The notes under the pieces are model-generated. The model saw nothing but the letters and a program-made list of their open reading frames with translations. It was not told the DNA's origin and searched no databases. Made by a program: the position numbers and the translations under genes. DNA of 64,000 nucleotides from Gonapodya prolifera JEL478 (lineage: Eukaryota; Monoblepharomycota; Monoblepharidomycetes; Monoblepharidales; Gonapodyaceae). This document shows positions 36,640 to 47,255 of this stretch, piece by piece; position 1 is the stretch's first letter, and every line of letters begins with the position of its first letter. The stretch spans positions 1 to 64,000 of the forward strand of contig KQ965735.1 in the NCBI GenBank assembly GCA_001574975.1. Direction: 5' to 3'.

Positions 36640-38744
36640 ATGAAACCCAGAAAGTCGACGCTGATTGATGCAGATTCGCTGAATGCATCGGAAAAGACTG
36701 CGAATCCTACAGCGCGCACAGCAGCTGCCGCGAAGGCTTCCAAGAGGAAAGATAAAGACGAGACTCCTCCAAGGAAACGGACGAAAAGTTTGGAAGCTCC
36801 GGTGACCACCAATTCCTCAAATCGTACGAAGAAGACTAAGACAAAGGTGAATGGTCATACAAATATCAATTACTTTCTCAGAGAACGGTCGATCACTATT
36901 TAACCTTTGAAACATTCAAGGATCTTGTTGAAAAGTCTCCGAAAAAGTCATTGGCCGCGACTTCATCAAAGCAACTGCGCAAGGCAAAGCAAAGCCGGTC
37001 TCTCAATAACGTTCTACCTTCAGATCCGTTTGATTTCACGCTCGAATCACCACCCAATCGTCCAGATCCTTTTGATGTCACTCTTGAACCGCCACCCAAT
37101 CGACCAGACCCCTTTGATGCTAGCCTGGAACCGCTACTCAATCAACGGGACCCCTTCGGAAAAGACCCATTTGACGTGTCCCTGGAACCAGTACCTCCGC
37201 ACTTTGATCCGAGGGCTTCCGCACCAAGCTCAAGGGCTTATCTGCATTCTCGTCTTGCTGAACCATCACTGGCGATACCCCAAGAGTCCCCTTCAACATT
37301 CCCCTCTAGCAACGCGTCAACTCTGTCAGCTTCACCAGTCAAATTTTTCAGCACACATTTTACTCAACCATCTTTGATAATGGGAGGGCACACTCAATCT
37401 AAGACGTCGTTGCGTGAACCCCGTCTCATGAGGCAACCCGTGGACCTCGTCACTCCCATTCCTCGCCATGAGAAGCTTCCAATATCGTTAGCACATGTCA
37501 AAGAGGAAATCGCGATTGGAAACGAGTACTCCTCACAAACGCCTCTTTTGTTTCGTACATCAGACGATGCCGATGCATTCCTTTCAACAGTACTGCCATC
37601 GCCTTCTATCCCCCCAAATGATCAACCAGAAGAGAGTGGAGTGGAAGAGGGAGAACTCATTGCCGAGGAAAGCGGTGAAAAGGAGAGAACCGACAGTCGC
37701 ACTGAGTTTCTGGAAGAACCACTCTACGAGCGAGCTCCCAGGCATTTTTTCATGGATACAGACACTTTGGAAGGGGAGAGGACTTATGAGCGGAAGCAAC
37801 GTGACACCATTTCACCCATGCCACAAGAGTCATATGCCCAACGTACCGCATACATCTACAATGCCGGTCTCCCTCTTGACGCAGATCTTGACGTCGTGCG
37901 AGCACTTGTGTCTAGGTTTCTGACTGATGGTCTGCGAACCCCGCTGGTCACGATTGCGAGCACGTTCGTCCGCCTAAGGGATACTGCAGACCCAGAGCAT
38001 GTCCGGGGAAGAACCGTTCTTGTGGTCATGTTTGAAAGCAGCAGGGACAAAGAGGCGGTCGTTACCCTAGCTTATCGAGCCAGCGAGACCTACGAGTTCC
38101 GAGATTTTGTGGTGCGAGAGGCTACCTCTATTAAACTCGGCCGTGTGCGGTACGGCTCTTCTGAAAGGTACAATGCGCGATCGCATAGTTCGAGCGGGTA
38201 CTTGAATGAAAGGGACGGCTTCGGATATGAGCTGTACCACCGTCGAGTATCAAGCGCGTTTTCTGATCTTGACTTTAGCTGGCGTGACGAACCTGCCGCT
38301 GAAAGCATGCGTCCGGATCGGGAGTCTATGCGTGATAAAAGCAAGTTTAGTAGAAACAGCGACATCTTGTACTGGAGGCGAAGCTTGGAGCCAGATCGCA
38401 ATGGACCTGACCATGAGAGCTACGCAGATTATGGACGAGAAACGACGAGATACTCTCAACGAGATGTCTTGTATCCACGCAGCCCGTCTCCGCGTCATCC
38501 GTATGCTCGAGATGGAGCCGCACATTACCGCAGTTCAACCCTCTTATCGCGAGTTCGTGATTGGGACGACTTTGACCGACAAGATGACGGATCTGTTCTG
38601 ATAAAGCGACGGATTGAAGAAGATTTGGGAGGCAGGGAACGTGTTCACAGCGAGGGCTACGATCGCGATGACAAGCGAGGAATATATCACATGGGAAAGC
38701 ATACCGCTGAGAATGGTCGAGAAATGGTATCATGCAGAAGATAG
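36640..38744 (+). CDS. 676-residue protein with DPF-motif repeats, unrecognised
   Basis: Exons 36640-36846 and 36921-38744 are in phase (intron 36847-36920). The N-terminus is basic and nuclear-like (KRKDKDETPPRKRTKS). From about 37021 to 37200 a 14-residue unit repeats: DPFDFTLESPPNRP, DPFDVTLEPPPNRP, DPFDASLEPLLNQR, DPFGK, DPFDVSLEP. DPF is the motif that binds the alpha-appendage of clathrin adaptor AP-2. Here it may or may not do so. A folded stretch (AYIYNAGLPLDADLDVVRAL, GRTVLVVMFESSRDKEAVV, EFRDFVVREATSIKLGRVRY) follows, then a long Arg/Asp/Tyr-rich tail of the kind seen in RNA-processing proteins. The mixture of signals leaves the function open. An in-frame segment upstream of ATG 36640 (LFSLEDRKADDCRAITASA) suggests that the real start may be further 5'. 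Confidence 0.55.
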
Positions 38745-38845
38745 AAGATACAACGCGAGGTGAAGGTTTCCATTAGGATTCAGTTTTTGTGGGAGTGTAC
38801 AAAGTTCGAGAATACCAAGTAAATCACAAGACCTGCCACATTGCA

Positions 38846-40194
38846 TCACACTGCGTATCCGCCCGATGTTCTGCCTTTTCCCTCCTCCCTTCTTTCCCCT
38901 GCGGTGGTGGACCAAGGGTTACTCGAAGCATCGCCCCCTGCTGGAGCACGATCGTAAGGACTAGAAAATGGGTTGGCGGCTATTGCCTCAAACGGGTTCG
39001 TCGAGCTCTTGGTGGTACTTGTCGGTGGAGAGGATGGAGTTGCGGCTTGCGGGCTTCCACTCGAGTGTCCCTGCTCGCCACTTCCCGAGCCCCACATGGA
39101 TTTCGGATTGGTGTCCTTCATTTCAACTGCAGTGAGTGCAGCAGCTGCTTTTGTTGTCGCGGTTTCCTCTTGGGCTGACTTTGGCGACTCTCGCTTGGGC
39201 GCGGATTCGAAATCTGCAGTCGCAACGCCCAGTTGACGGTATTGGATGAACCCGTAGATGGACTGGAGAGTGCGAAGGCAAAGGCGTGTCACAACTGTGT
39301 AGAGTTTTCGAAAACGCTATTCAATGCACCCATGAAACTGCAGCGATCCAAGCACAGCCAGCTCCAACCAAAATGGTAAGTAATGCCCCTAGCAATGGTT
39401 TGTTCGCAATGTATCACTTGTAAATAGCTTGCTGAAGTACAAAAACGAACCACTTCAACATACCTGGGTACACTTTGGTGCACTGCTCCCGCACAGCGTT
39501 TGGATCCAAGCTTGAAGCCCCTAAAGTTTTGCAGGTCGTGTACACCCCTCCAGTCAGTACTGAAGATATGAGGAAGAGAAGAATACTGGCTAAGATGGTG
39601 GCAGAAGTGGACACGATTCTCCACCAGCGAGGGAGATTATTCTCGCGAAGAATGTGCCACATTATCGCGAGGAAAAGGGATACTGAAACCGCCATTGCTG
39701 TGGAAGCGAACGGATGGTCACAATTTTTTTCAGAGCTCATCAGACAACAGCTCGACAGTGTTGAGAGACCTGGCTAGAAATCTCTAGCGAGAGACGCCAA
39801 CGTCCTACACTCTTCATCATCTGACCCAAGCTCCCAACCCCTCACCTGCAACGCTCCCGAAAGTTCCAAGTTGACAACTCCACGGAAGTCCTTGAATGTA
39901 GTAAGAATTTGTTCCAATCAGCACTGCAATTGCTCGCGCGCCGTTTACGGTCGGCACTGGATCCATAAAAGGCAGAGTAACGTTGGTTGCATTCTGCGGG
40001 ATTGCACTTGAGTTCGGCATTGTAATCTGATCCGCAGTGTACAGCTGGCGAGCCCAAAGGGTACAAGCGGAACGGTCATCTTTAGGCTGTGCTTGGTCAA
40101 CGATCGATGACGAGACGATTACAAGGAGGAACTTGAGGAGGATAATCAGGTTCGCCAATACACGCCCGATTCGACGTTGAACGCAGTCAGTGGC
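38846..40194 (-). CDS. MARVEL-like tetraspan membrane protein with C-terminal NPF motifs, 5' end unresolved
   Basis: Exon 40194-39846 encodes a membrane segment (ANLIILLKFLLVIVSS), a loop with N-glycosylation sites (NATNVTL) and AIAVLIGTNSYYIQG. It joins in phase through CCAG to GLSTLSSCCLMSSEKNCDHP, then ASTAMAVSVSLFLAIMWHIL and ATILASILLFLISSVLTGG. A later exon gives LLTILVGAGCAWIAAVSW. A GTGCAT donor there and a CTCTCCAG acceptor restore a cytoplasmic tail (SIYGFIQYRQLGVATADFES) that carries NPFEAIAANPF and NPWST. NPF tripeptides bind EH-domain endocytic proteins. The fold, four or five TM segments with a Cys-bearing loop, suggests a MARVEL/tetraspan protein of the plasma membrane or endosomes. 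The family is not certain. The first exon lies between 40195 and 40552, next to the 3' end of YOS1; I could not fix the start codon. Confidence 0.6.
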
Positions 40195-40552
40195 CTACGC
40201 ACAAGAAGGAATCCATGACCGAGCACAGCCACAAGAATCGGACGGGGGAAGCGTTGAGACATTACAGGGCGTGCGCAGTTATGCCAGGGATGAAAGTTCC
40301 CGCCAGAGTGTGCATGCAATTCTCCATCCCCGCTCGCCCTGCTGCCCTTGCACGGCTGCTGTGGTTGCTTCGGCCCGTGGGGCAAACCAGCTACAGAAAT
40401 GGATGCAACTGGTGAGGGCGCTGTGGCCTGGGGCAGAATGCACATGCAATCTAATGTATTTACAGTGTCAGATATCAAGGATAAATTGCGGCGACAATGT
40501 CCGCTTTGTAAGAGCACTTGGCGCGTCGCAGATTGGGAGCAGGTTGCGAGTG

Positions 40553-41153
40553 TCAGCCAAGAATGATTTCGTAGGTTATGATGAGAACATTAGCTAGAAT
40601 GAGTGGTACTATCATTGACAATGACGGAAGGGTGCCAAAGTGCGAGATTGAAAAGCAAGGAGGAGGAAGTGATCAGCGCCGACATTCTTGATCGAAGCAG
40701 CAGCGCTCCTGAAGGATATTCCGTTTCCGCCTCCGCACTACGCAGCACGCGCGTGCCAAGACAAAGACAGGACAAGAAGAACGTGTCGAGGGGATAGCTT
40801 ACGTCTCAATAACGTCCTAATTGCCGCGATAAGTGTCACCAATCGTGTTTTTAACGATTGAGGATCTGTTTGAGGGACAAAACCGTCGGCGTTGCGAGTC
40901 GACCAACCGACTGATGGTTGAGTTTGTGCGGAATGAATTGTGGTGAATATCGCAACAAGTTGCAGAGAGAATCCACATCAATCGCCCATTCAGTCGTCAT
41001 CAGGAAGAAAATCAGTTAAGACAGGTATAGAATATTCATGCGCTGTTGCTCAGGGGACTCACTTCGCGCGAGAAAACGCTCCTCGTGCAAGATTGCCACA
41101 CCATTGATGAATAGCACAATTGCGTAAAGGAGCTGGCCAAGAGTGAAGGCCAT
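40553..41153 (-). CDS. YOS1: YOS1/IER3IP1 ER-Golgi transport membrane protein
   Basis: Three exons (41153-41063, 40910-40803, 40608-40553) join in phase to give 84 residues. The protein starts MAFTLGQLLYAIVLFINGVA followed by ILHEERFLARIGW, continues KTRLVTLIAAIRTLLR and ends LPLILANVLIITYEIILG, matching the two-TM Yos1/IER3IP1 family along its full length. Yos1 is a subunit of the Yip1-Yif1 complex needed for ER-to-Golgi vesicle transport. The exons are too short and too spread out to stand out as ORFs. The gene is divergent from the synaptobrevin gene, with 484 bp between starts, and convergent in order with the MARVEL-like gene just downstream. Confidence 0.93.
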
Positions 41154-41637
41154 CGAAGTCTCAGCAGTGCTTCTGGAGTTTGTCTGTGCGGGCGAATGTG
41201 TGGAACCGATTGAACTGATTGAATGAACCTCGAAGTGGCAGGTGACACTGAGAACTGAATTCATCCGGCCCCAGCAACTCAAAGAGTGCAACTCCCACCC
41301 CACCAGCCGAAATCATCGCCTTGCCATTGCCTATTGTAGCTTCTTGAAACTGGTTTTGAAAGTGCCATCTATCGTGTAGTTTCACCGGCACACCTTAAAA
41401 TCTGTCATTTCTGAACTTTTTAGGAAAGCGTTCTAAGTGAATACAATTGAAAGCACTCGTTTTTGTTCAGTGTAGTTGCGGCAGATTTTGGAGGCACCAC
41501 AAGCCTTCTAACGTGTGTTCAACCCAATCGTCAGTTTACAAAACCACAAATCATTCGCTCCCCTTCCAACCGCGCGAAACTTCAACCTTCGTCTTCAAAT
41601 CTTTCTCCTTCGTTTGGCACCCTCGCCTCGCAAAGCC
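41154..41637. promoter_or_regulatory. Divergent promoter region, YOS1 (-) and synaptobrevin (+)
   Basis: 484 bp between two start codons of secretory-pathway genes. Pyrimidine-rich near the SNARE start (CTTTCTCCTTC about 40 bp before the ATG). No specific site is claimed. Confidence 0.4.
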
Positions 41638-43022
41638 ATGTCCGCCCCCAACCAGCCGCAAGGCCAGCAAAAGGTCCAGCAGGTTCAGCAGCAAGTAGGT
41701 GCGTGGCAATCAACAAAGTGTGATGCATGCCCTCCTGGGCAAGCTTTTGGTGCTGTCTGTGGCGAACGACAACGTGGTGAATCTGGAATCTGGGGAGACC
41801 ATATCATGGGGATCCCTAACTCGACGTGGAATTCACTATAGGCACATGGTCTCCATTGGCTTCGGAAAACATCATAACCTGAAGCCTGGAATGATGAATG
41901 GAGCCTATGACGGTGTGGATGCCGCATCACAAATACCCAGCTGAGCCGGCTGAATCCGTGGTGCCTCTTCAGTTTGTGAGGCAGTTGTGGAGTTTGGATG
42001 GAGCTCTGTATGCCAGCTTGTTATTGGTTGGTGAGGTGGGAAGACACTTGGGATTCCTAAATGAATTTTTGGAGACTCCGCGTTCAACGAGATCGGCTCT
42101 CTTCTTCAGAGTTGCGAGGAAGCCGTACTTGTTTCAATTTTTCAATCGAGGACTTTTCTTGGGGAAGCTGGACTGTCAAAAGTATCACAAATCTAACGGG
42201 TTGTTGTCGCTCACATCCAAACCCCAACCCATTTCATTTCATCACTTCAAACAGATGAAGTCGTGACCATCATGCAACAAAACGTCCAGAGTACGTCTCT
42301 TTCTTTTTAGCTTTTAACTATCTTCACGCTCACCCTGCTGATGTATGTTTCAGGGGTTGTTGAACGTGGTGAACGTCTGGAAACTCTTCAAACGAAAACG
42401 GACGATCTGGCCCAGGGTGCCATGCAGTTCAAACGGGGGGCCAACAAAGTCAGGAGGCAGGTTGGTATCGGCTTCGACAGAGGCTTAGAACTGGACCCAA
42501 TGGAGTCGCTGGAATCGACTCGAGATGAAGGGGAACGTCGAGTGGGAGACTCATGGAAGGGACCAGAGCTTGATGCTCACCAGATTGAAATCAACGATTC
42601 GGATAAGCTCCGCGTATACACAGAGCCGGGACGCCTCCCGGTGGGTATTGGAATGAATGACGACAAGGCACCAATCTTGAAACCTCGAATCCCCGTGGAC
42701 AAACTCTGTTTTCTTCCATGATTTTCGACGTGATGGTTGCATCTGACGCTTTTCTCCTCTGTTTCTTTGAATGTTTCAGATGTGGCTCAAAGACATGTGA
42801 GTTTGGAACCACAGTCTCCAAGTGTATCCTCCAATGAAAAATTCCGCGTTATGTCGTTGACCTGATCAGGAAACTCCGCATTCTCCTCGCTGTTGTCGTC
42901 ATTGTGATCATAATTATCATCATCGTCCCCATAATTAAGTACGACCACGGATTTCCTCTTCGCGTGCTCGCCCATTCTCACCACATTTGTTTTCCTTCTA
43001 TAGCGCTCTCAAACCGAAATGA
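41638..43022 (+). CDS. SNC1: Synaptobrevin/VAMP R-SNARE (Snc-type)
   Basis: Six exons (41638-41698, 42255-42290, 42354-42460, 42780-42796, 42870-42938, 43004-43022) join in phase to give 102 residues, the usual length for Snc/VAMP2. The protein has a Gln-rich N-terminus, the R-SNARE helix QVDEVVTIMQQNVQRVVERG (central-layer Arg in VVER), LETLQTKTDDLAQGAMQFKR, the juxtamembrane MWLKDMKL and the C-terminal anchor LLAVVVIVIIIIIIVPII, ending NALKPK. It drives fusion of secretory or endosomal vesicles. The first intron is 556 nt, far longer than others in the window. Exon 4 is only 17 nt and encodes MWLKDM. Confidence 0.95.
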
Positions 43023-43326
43023 TTCCTCGCTCGCCGCTACCTTTCCCTACGAATATTTAGACCCGTTCGCGCATACCCTTCCGCTCTTTTCCGATGTGGG
43101 GGGCATTCAGTTCTCTGTGTTTGTCCCATTAGCCATCCTGGAGTAACGTTTCAATAGGTTTTTTTTCAACTCATTTGAGGGAACTGGAATAGAGCATTAA
43201 TAAAAGTCCTCGATGAGCTTATTCAGTGCAAGGGGGTTCATGTATAGGAAAAATAATCCAAATAGTCCATCTTTTTGGGGTATTTGGGTAAACGAGATTT
43301 TTGTGGTGTGGGATAAAGGTGAAAAA

Positions 43327-43342
43327 GGGGGGGGGGGGGGGG
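43327..43342 (+). repeat. G16 homopolymer
   Basis: An uninterrupted run of 16 G lies downstream (minus-strand sense) of the CCCH zinc-finger gene, about 75 bp beyond its stop. Confidence 0.9.
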
Positions 43343-43416
43343 AATAAGAAGAGAAGCTTGTTGCAAGGAAGGTTGGAGAGCCGATCGTAGTGTACGAAAC
43401 CGTGTGGTGGGTCCGG

Positions 43417-44492
43417 TCAGCAGTGCGAGTACCTGCAAGTGCTACCAAATTTACAGCGGCCTTGTCGCCAGAAAAAGCACTGCTGGGGAGCTCCTGCGGT
43501 GTTCATACCGGCGGAGATAGTGGGGAATACTGCTTGCATAGAGTGGTGTGGAGTGGGAAGTTGCACTGGAGGAATTGTGAGCAATGGAGAGAGGGGTGTG
43601 CCATCGGGACGAATTGCTAGGTTTTGGATACGATGGGGATCAGATATCACCACAACACGCCAACGTTCAGGCACGCACCAAAAGTTGTATTGGGAAGCGC
43701 AAGAGTGGGAGGCGGAGAAACACTACCGGGGACTTGGAATGCGGGCATTAAGAACCCTTGCTGGCCCGTCACCGGCTTTACTCATTTGTTCGTGAGAACG
43801 GGTGACTCGAGAAATCGAGGTTGAACTCACCGAATACACAGCCTGAACAGGCATGACATGGCTCCACCTACATTGATCTCCAGCCCAGCACCGCCCTTGT
43901 AAGAAGTAGCGACAGATCGATCCTGGAGGTGGTTGCATCCGCTGCATGAGGCGGAAGTGAAATGTTCGGTCAGATTGTGCGTGCGGGTCACAATCCCCCC
44001 TTGGATCAACTCACCCGCTTCCCAGTCTGACTTGTTCGGCCATGATTTCCACTCATGCTTTCCGGAGAGCCGGGGGCAGATACGGGTGTTGGAAGAGGAT
44101 GGGGCCTTTTGAACCAACGCACGAATACGGGACAGATCACTCGTTGACTCAGCCATCAGGCTTCAAAACGCATATCCTAGCAAAGCGTCCACCCACCTCA
44201 ATAGCGGGGACATCATTCCAGACAAATCGCCGAACATCGGAACCATTTGCTGCGTGAGTGGCACTTGAGGAAAGTACGGCACTGGATACATGGGCACTGG
44301 CGCGTGGTGCGCAATTGTAACCATCGGCGCACGAGGAGACGTAGGAGAGGACGGCGAAATGGGAGAGATGGGCGCGTCCTTGTTTGCTTCCCCTCTGATC
44401 TTGAGGTGTGGGACCGACCCCTGAGGTGACATGAGAAGCTGGGCTGGAAGAAACGCGGAGGCTTTTGCATCTGCATCGCTGAGTAAAGTCAT
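43417..44492 (-). CDS. CCCH zinc-finger protein, probable RNA-binding
   Basis: ATG at 44492. Exon 1 encodes a Ser/Pro-rich start (PISPISPSSPTSPRAP, VPMYPVPYFPQVP) and ends MMSPLLR. An exon with TSDLSRIRALVQKAP and KHEWKSWPNKSDWEAG follows. A later exon has the first CCCH finger, ICRYFLQGRCWAGDQCRWSH, with C-x7-C-x5-C-x3-H spacing. Further on come a Pro-rich linker (AFQVPGSVSPPPTLALPN) and IQNLAIRPDGTP, and the last exon carries a second finger, QCFFWRQGRCKFGSTCRYSH, with the same spacing, then C and the stop. Paired CCCH fingers usually bind single-stranded RNA. The exact target is unknown. Some intron borders in the middle are inferred. Donors seen are GTGGGT after MSPLLR, GTGAGT after QAVYS and GTGCGT after NTTFG. 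Confidence 0.75.
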
Positions 44493-45089
44493 TGTAAGTA
44501 TGGTGCGGGTGCGATTGAGGTGTTCAAAACTTTAAAAAGCTGCATTGTGGGTCCGGTTGTTTGTGGATCCAGGTTGCAACTCGCCAAACATGCCAGTTTT
44601 CCAATCGCAGGAGCGCATCACTGCAGAGATGCAGTGATGCCGATGCACCTTAAGCGCTTTTGTGATCTGATGCGCGTCTGATGATGTCCTTGTCCTTCCC
44701 CTTGCAACAGACACAACAAGGGCCAAACGAAACCCTTGATGCAAACGAATCAGGCATCCGGATCCGTACAGGAGCGAATACTCACGAGTATTCGTAGGCG
44801 TAGGCTTCCATGGGTGAACGATTGACGAGTTGGAGAAGCTCGATGTTTATGTAAACAAGGGGAACGTCGACTTTGGGGACCAATCGGTGCCTCCTCCCCT
44901 TGCGGCTCCAGGACACAAACGCCCGGATTTCTTTCCGGATTTCTTTTAACACAGCGTGTGGCATAATGGTTTTCCCTATTCTCTGGCTTTTGAAAATAGC
45001 GGCGAGAAAAACGCTACAACTATGGCTGTCCCTTTCCCCAAGATTGGTCGCTTCCATAAACTGTCGCATAACAATTTATGCTACCATTT
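44493..45089 (-). other. Possible small gene or exon (44782-45069) and a perfect hairpin
   Basis: An ATG-initiated minus-strand frame from 45069 reads MRQFMEATNLGERDS, VLKEIRKEIRAFVSWSRKG and VYINIELLQLVNRSPMEAYA and stops just after a GTGAGT donor, so it could be a first exon. No family is recognised. On the other side, 44615-44640 is a perfect 11-bp stem with a 4-nt loop (GCATCACTGCA-GAGA-TGCAGTGATGC). The region separates the aldolase gene from the CCCH gene. Confidence 0.3.
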
Positions 45090-47008
45090 TCAGTAGTAGG
45101 AGTCCTTGACGGGCGCGGTGGCGTCCAGAAGCTCTGGGTACTGCTTCAAGATGCGCTAAGGTAACCAACGTCTGTTGGAACGTGCCCCAAGAAAATAAAT
45201 TTGATGGAAACATACCCTCTTGTATGGTTCTGAAAGCGACAAGATGTCATTCCGAATATCCGTAGAAATCGGTGTGCGTTACAACGAGGAAGGGTGAATA
45301 AGTATCACCAGACGTATCGCGGAAGCAAACCGGTCAGTCAACGTACGGAAGTTGTACCTGAACCCCACACAACAATTTATCGTCAGCGCCAACACAAAGC
45401 GACGAGCCTTGACAGCAAACTCACCATCCAAGCAAAGGAGTTCCGACTCTGCAAGAATAGGGTCCGCTCGTTATCACAGACCGACGTAGCATGCATTTTA
45501 ACACAAGAGCTTACTGGGCGCGGGTCTTCACTGCTACATCGTGGCTGAGCACGATTTTCTTTTGGCCTGACGCGTCAACGATCATCTCGCTAAGGACGCA
45601 GGAGCAGACGGCAGACGGCAGACACATTGGAGACAACTGCGAGTATTCATGCACCACGTCAAATCTCCTCACCTTTGCGCACACTGGTCCGCCGAGATAA
45701 ACCACCACGCCATCTCGTCGGGGTTGGAACCTTTGGAAAATCGCTCATGACCCGGTTCTTTCGGGTGCACGCTCAACGCGAAGATTTACCTGCAGTCAGA
45801 AGACCGTGGTTCTGCGATTGGGCAGTGGAAGTATTGCGTTGTTTGGCACATCCGCAGTTCAATTAAGAAGTATAGACTCACCTGGAGAATGACCAAGTGG
45901 TTTTGCTCGCCCAAGAGCTTTCCCAACAACTCTCCTTCGTCGGTGTCCAGAACGACACCCTCGTAGGTGTTGTACAGTGCTTGTCGCTCGTAGAATGCTG
46001 GAACGGAGCACGGAAATGAGCACAAAAGTAGATTGCAGAAAGCAAGCAAAACACGAACCGCACGCATCTTGACTATCGATGTGAAAAGAACAAGCCAAGA
46101 TTTTAGGGAAATTTTAATTCAGATGAACAAGTGAAAAGTTCAGGTTCATCCAATCACAATCGGGACCAAGCTTGTACACCTCACGTGATTGGCAGCAATG
46201 TCCGGCCAGTGACCGAGAACGATTTGCCGTACATGCTGTGGTTGTGGACAATGGACTTGACGCGCTGGTTGACTCGGTAGATTCCAGCGTGAATCGCGAA
46301 TCCAGCTGGGAAATTCGGGTGGGGTCTCTGTAGCCGTCGTACGAACGCGACCAGCTCATCCGCTGTAAGCTCACCGGCGTTGATGGGACGGTTGCCTTGA
46401 ATGACTTCACCGTGCTGGTTCACAAGCACCAGTTCCCCGACAGTCATGTCAGAGAAGTGGACGGCAACTAGTAGGACGTAAAGAAGCCATTGAATGAAAT
46501 GAAAATGTTCAAGGAAGTGAAGCAAATACAAACTAGGATTCATCCAGAAGCACTCGGGGAATTCGGGATCCCTGAACTATTTTCATAAGGTCAAATTGGT
46601 TGTTGATTCTCTGAGATAAAGTTCGAAGGCCCTACTCACAGTTCCGTGACCTGCAACGCCGACATCATATCCAAGGTCTCCCATTATGCGGAACGCAGCC
46701 GCGAGAGAGATTTTGAGGTGGAGACGCTCATCCTCGACAGTCTGAAGTTGTGGAAGGGTGAGATTGTCAAGAGAAGCCAGCGAATTCCAAATGGACGACC
46801 AATCACCTTGAACTTTGGCAAAATGGACATGGTGTTGTAGGTGCCCTCGACTCCCTGGGCCTTGGTGTCGTTGTTGGCCTGTTGATGCACATGTGAGTGA
46901 TCGCGTAATCTTTGGCCACGTTTCTCTTCCTTTCCATACCTTGAGTCTAGCCTCTGCAGTCAACGCTGCTCCTCCGGCGCGCGACTCGACTCCGTTGGCA
47001 TCAGGCAT
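45090..47008 (-). CDS. Class II aldolase/adducin-family protein
   Basis: About a dozen small exons from ATG at 47008 to TGA at 45090. In order: MPDANGVESRAGG, KAQGVEGTYNTMSILPKFK, TVEDERLHLKISLAAAFRIM, VAGHGT, RDPEFPECFWMNP, VHFSDMTVGELVLVNQHGEV, RPHPNFPAGFAIHAGIYRVN, VKSIVHNHSMYGKSFSVTGR and LLPIT. Then come FYERQALYNTYEGVVLDTDE, LGEQNHLVILQ, a 22-nt exon for NHGLLTAG (45811-45790), DEMAWWFISADQCA, GTPLLGWYNF and a C-terminus LKQYPELLDATAPVKDSYY. The GH-T, HxH and NHG elements are those of the class II aldolase/adducin fold, where His residues bind a metal ion. Fungal members are mostly uncharacterised, so the substrate is not assigned. The exon layout was worked out from phase and family order. 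Confidence 0.85.
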
Positions 47009-47255
47009 GGCTTCGTGCTACATGGAAAGGTTCCGACAAATGCCCCGAAGCTCAGTCAGATTGCACACGGAAAATGCTCGCGCTGGGCGATCGCAGAAAG
47101 TGCAGTAGTCACCTCTATCGATGAAACGGAAAACGTGATTGGACGCGATAGTCACTCAGCCGGGGTCCACGGCAAAAAACGGCAAAGTGAGCCGAATTTA
47201 TGACACAACAACCGGATGCAAATAACAAAGAACCACATATGTAAACTTAAAAATC

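Noticed and set aside
39321-39323. TGA as the end of the tetraspan gene (after SWVH)
   Set aside because: A GTGCAT donor just before it and a CTCTCCAG acceptor continue the protein in phase into the NPF-bearing tail; I prefer the spliced form but list it as testable.
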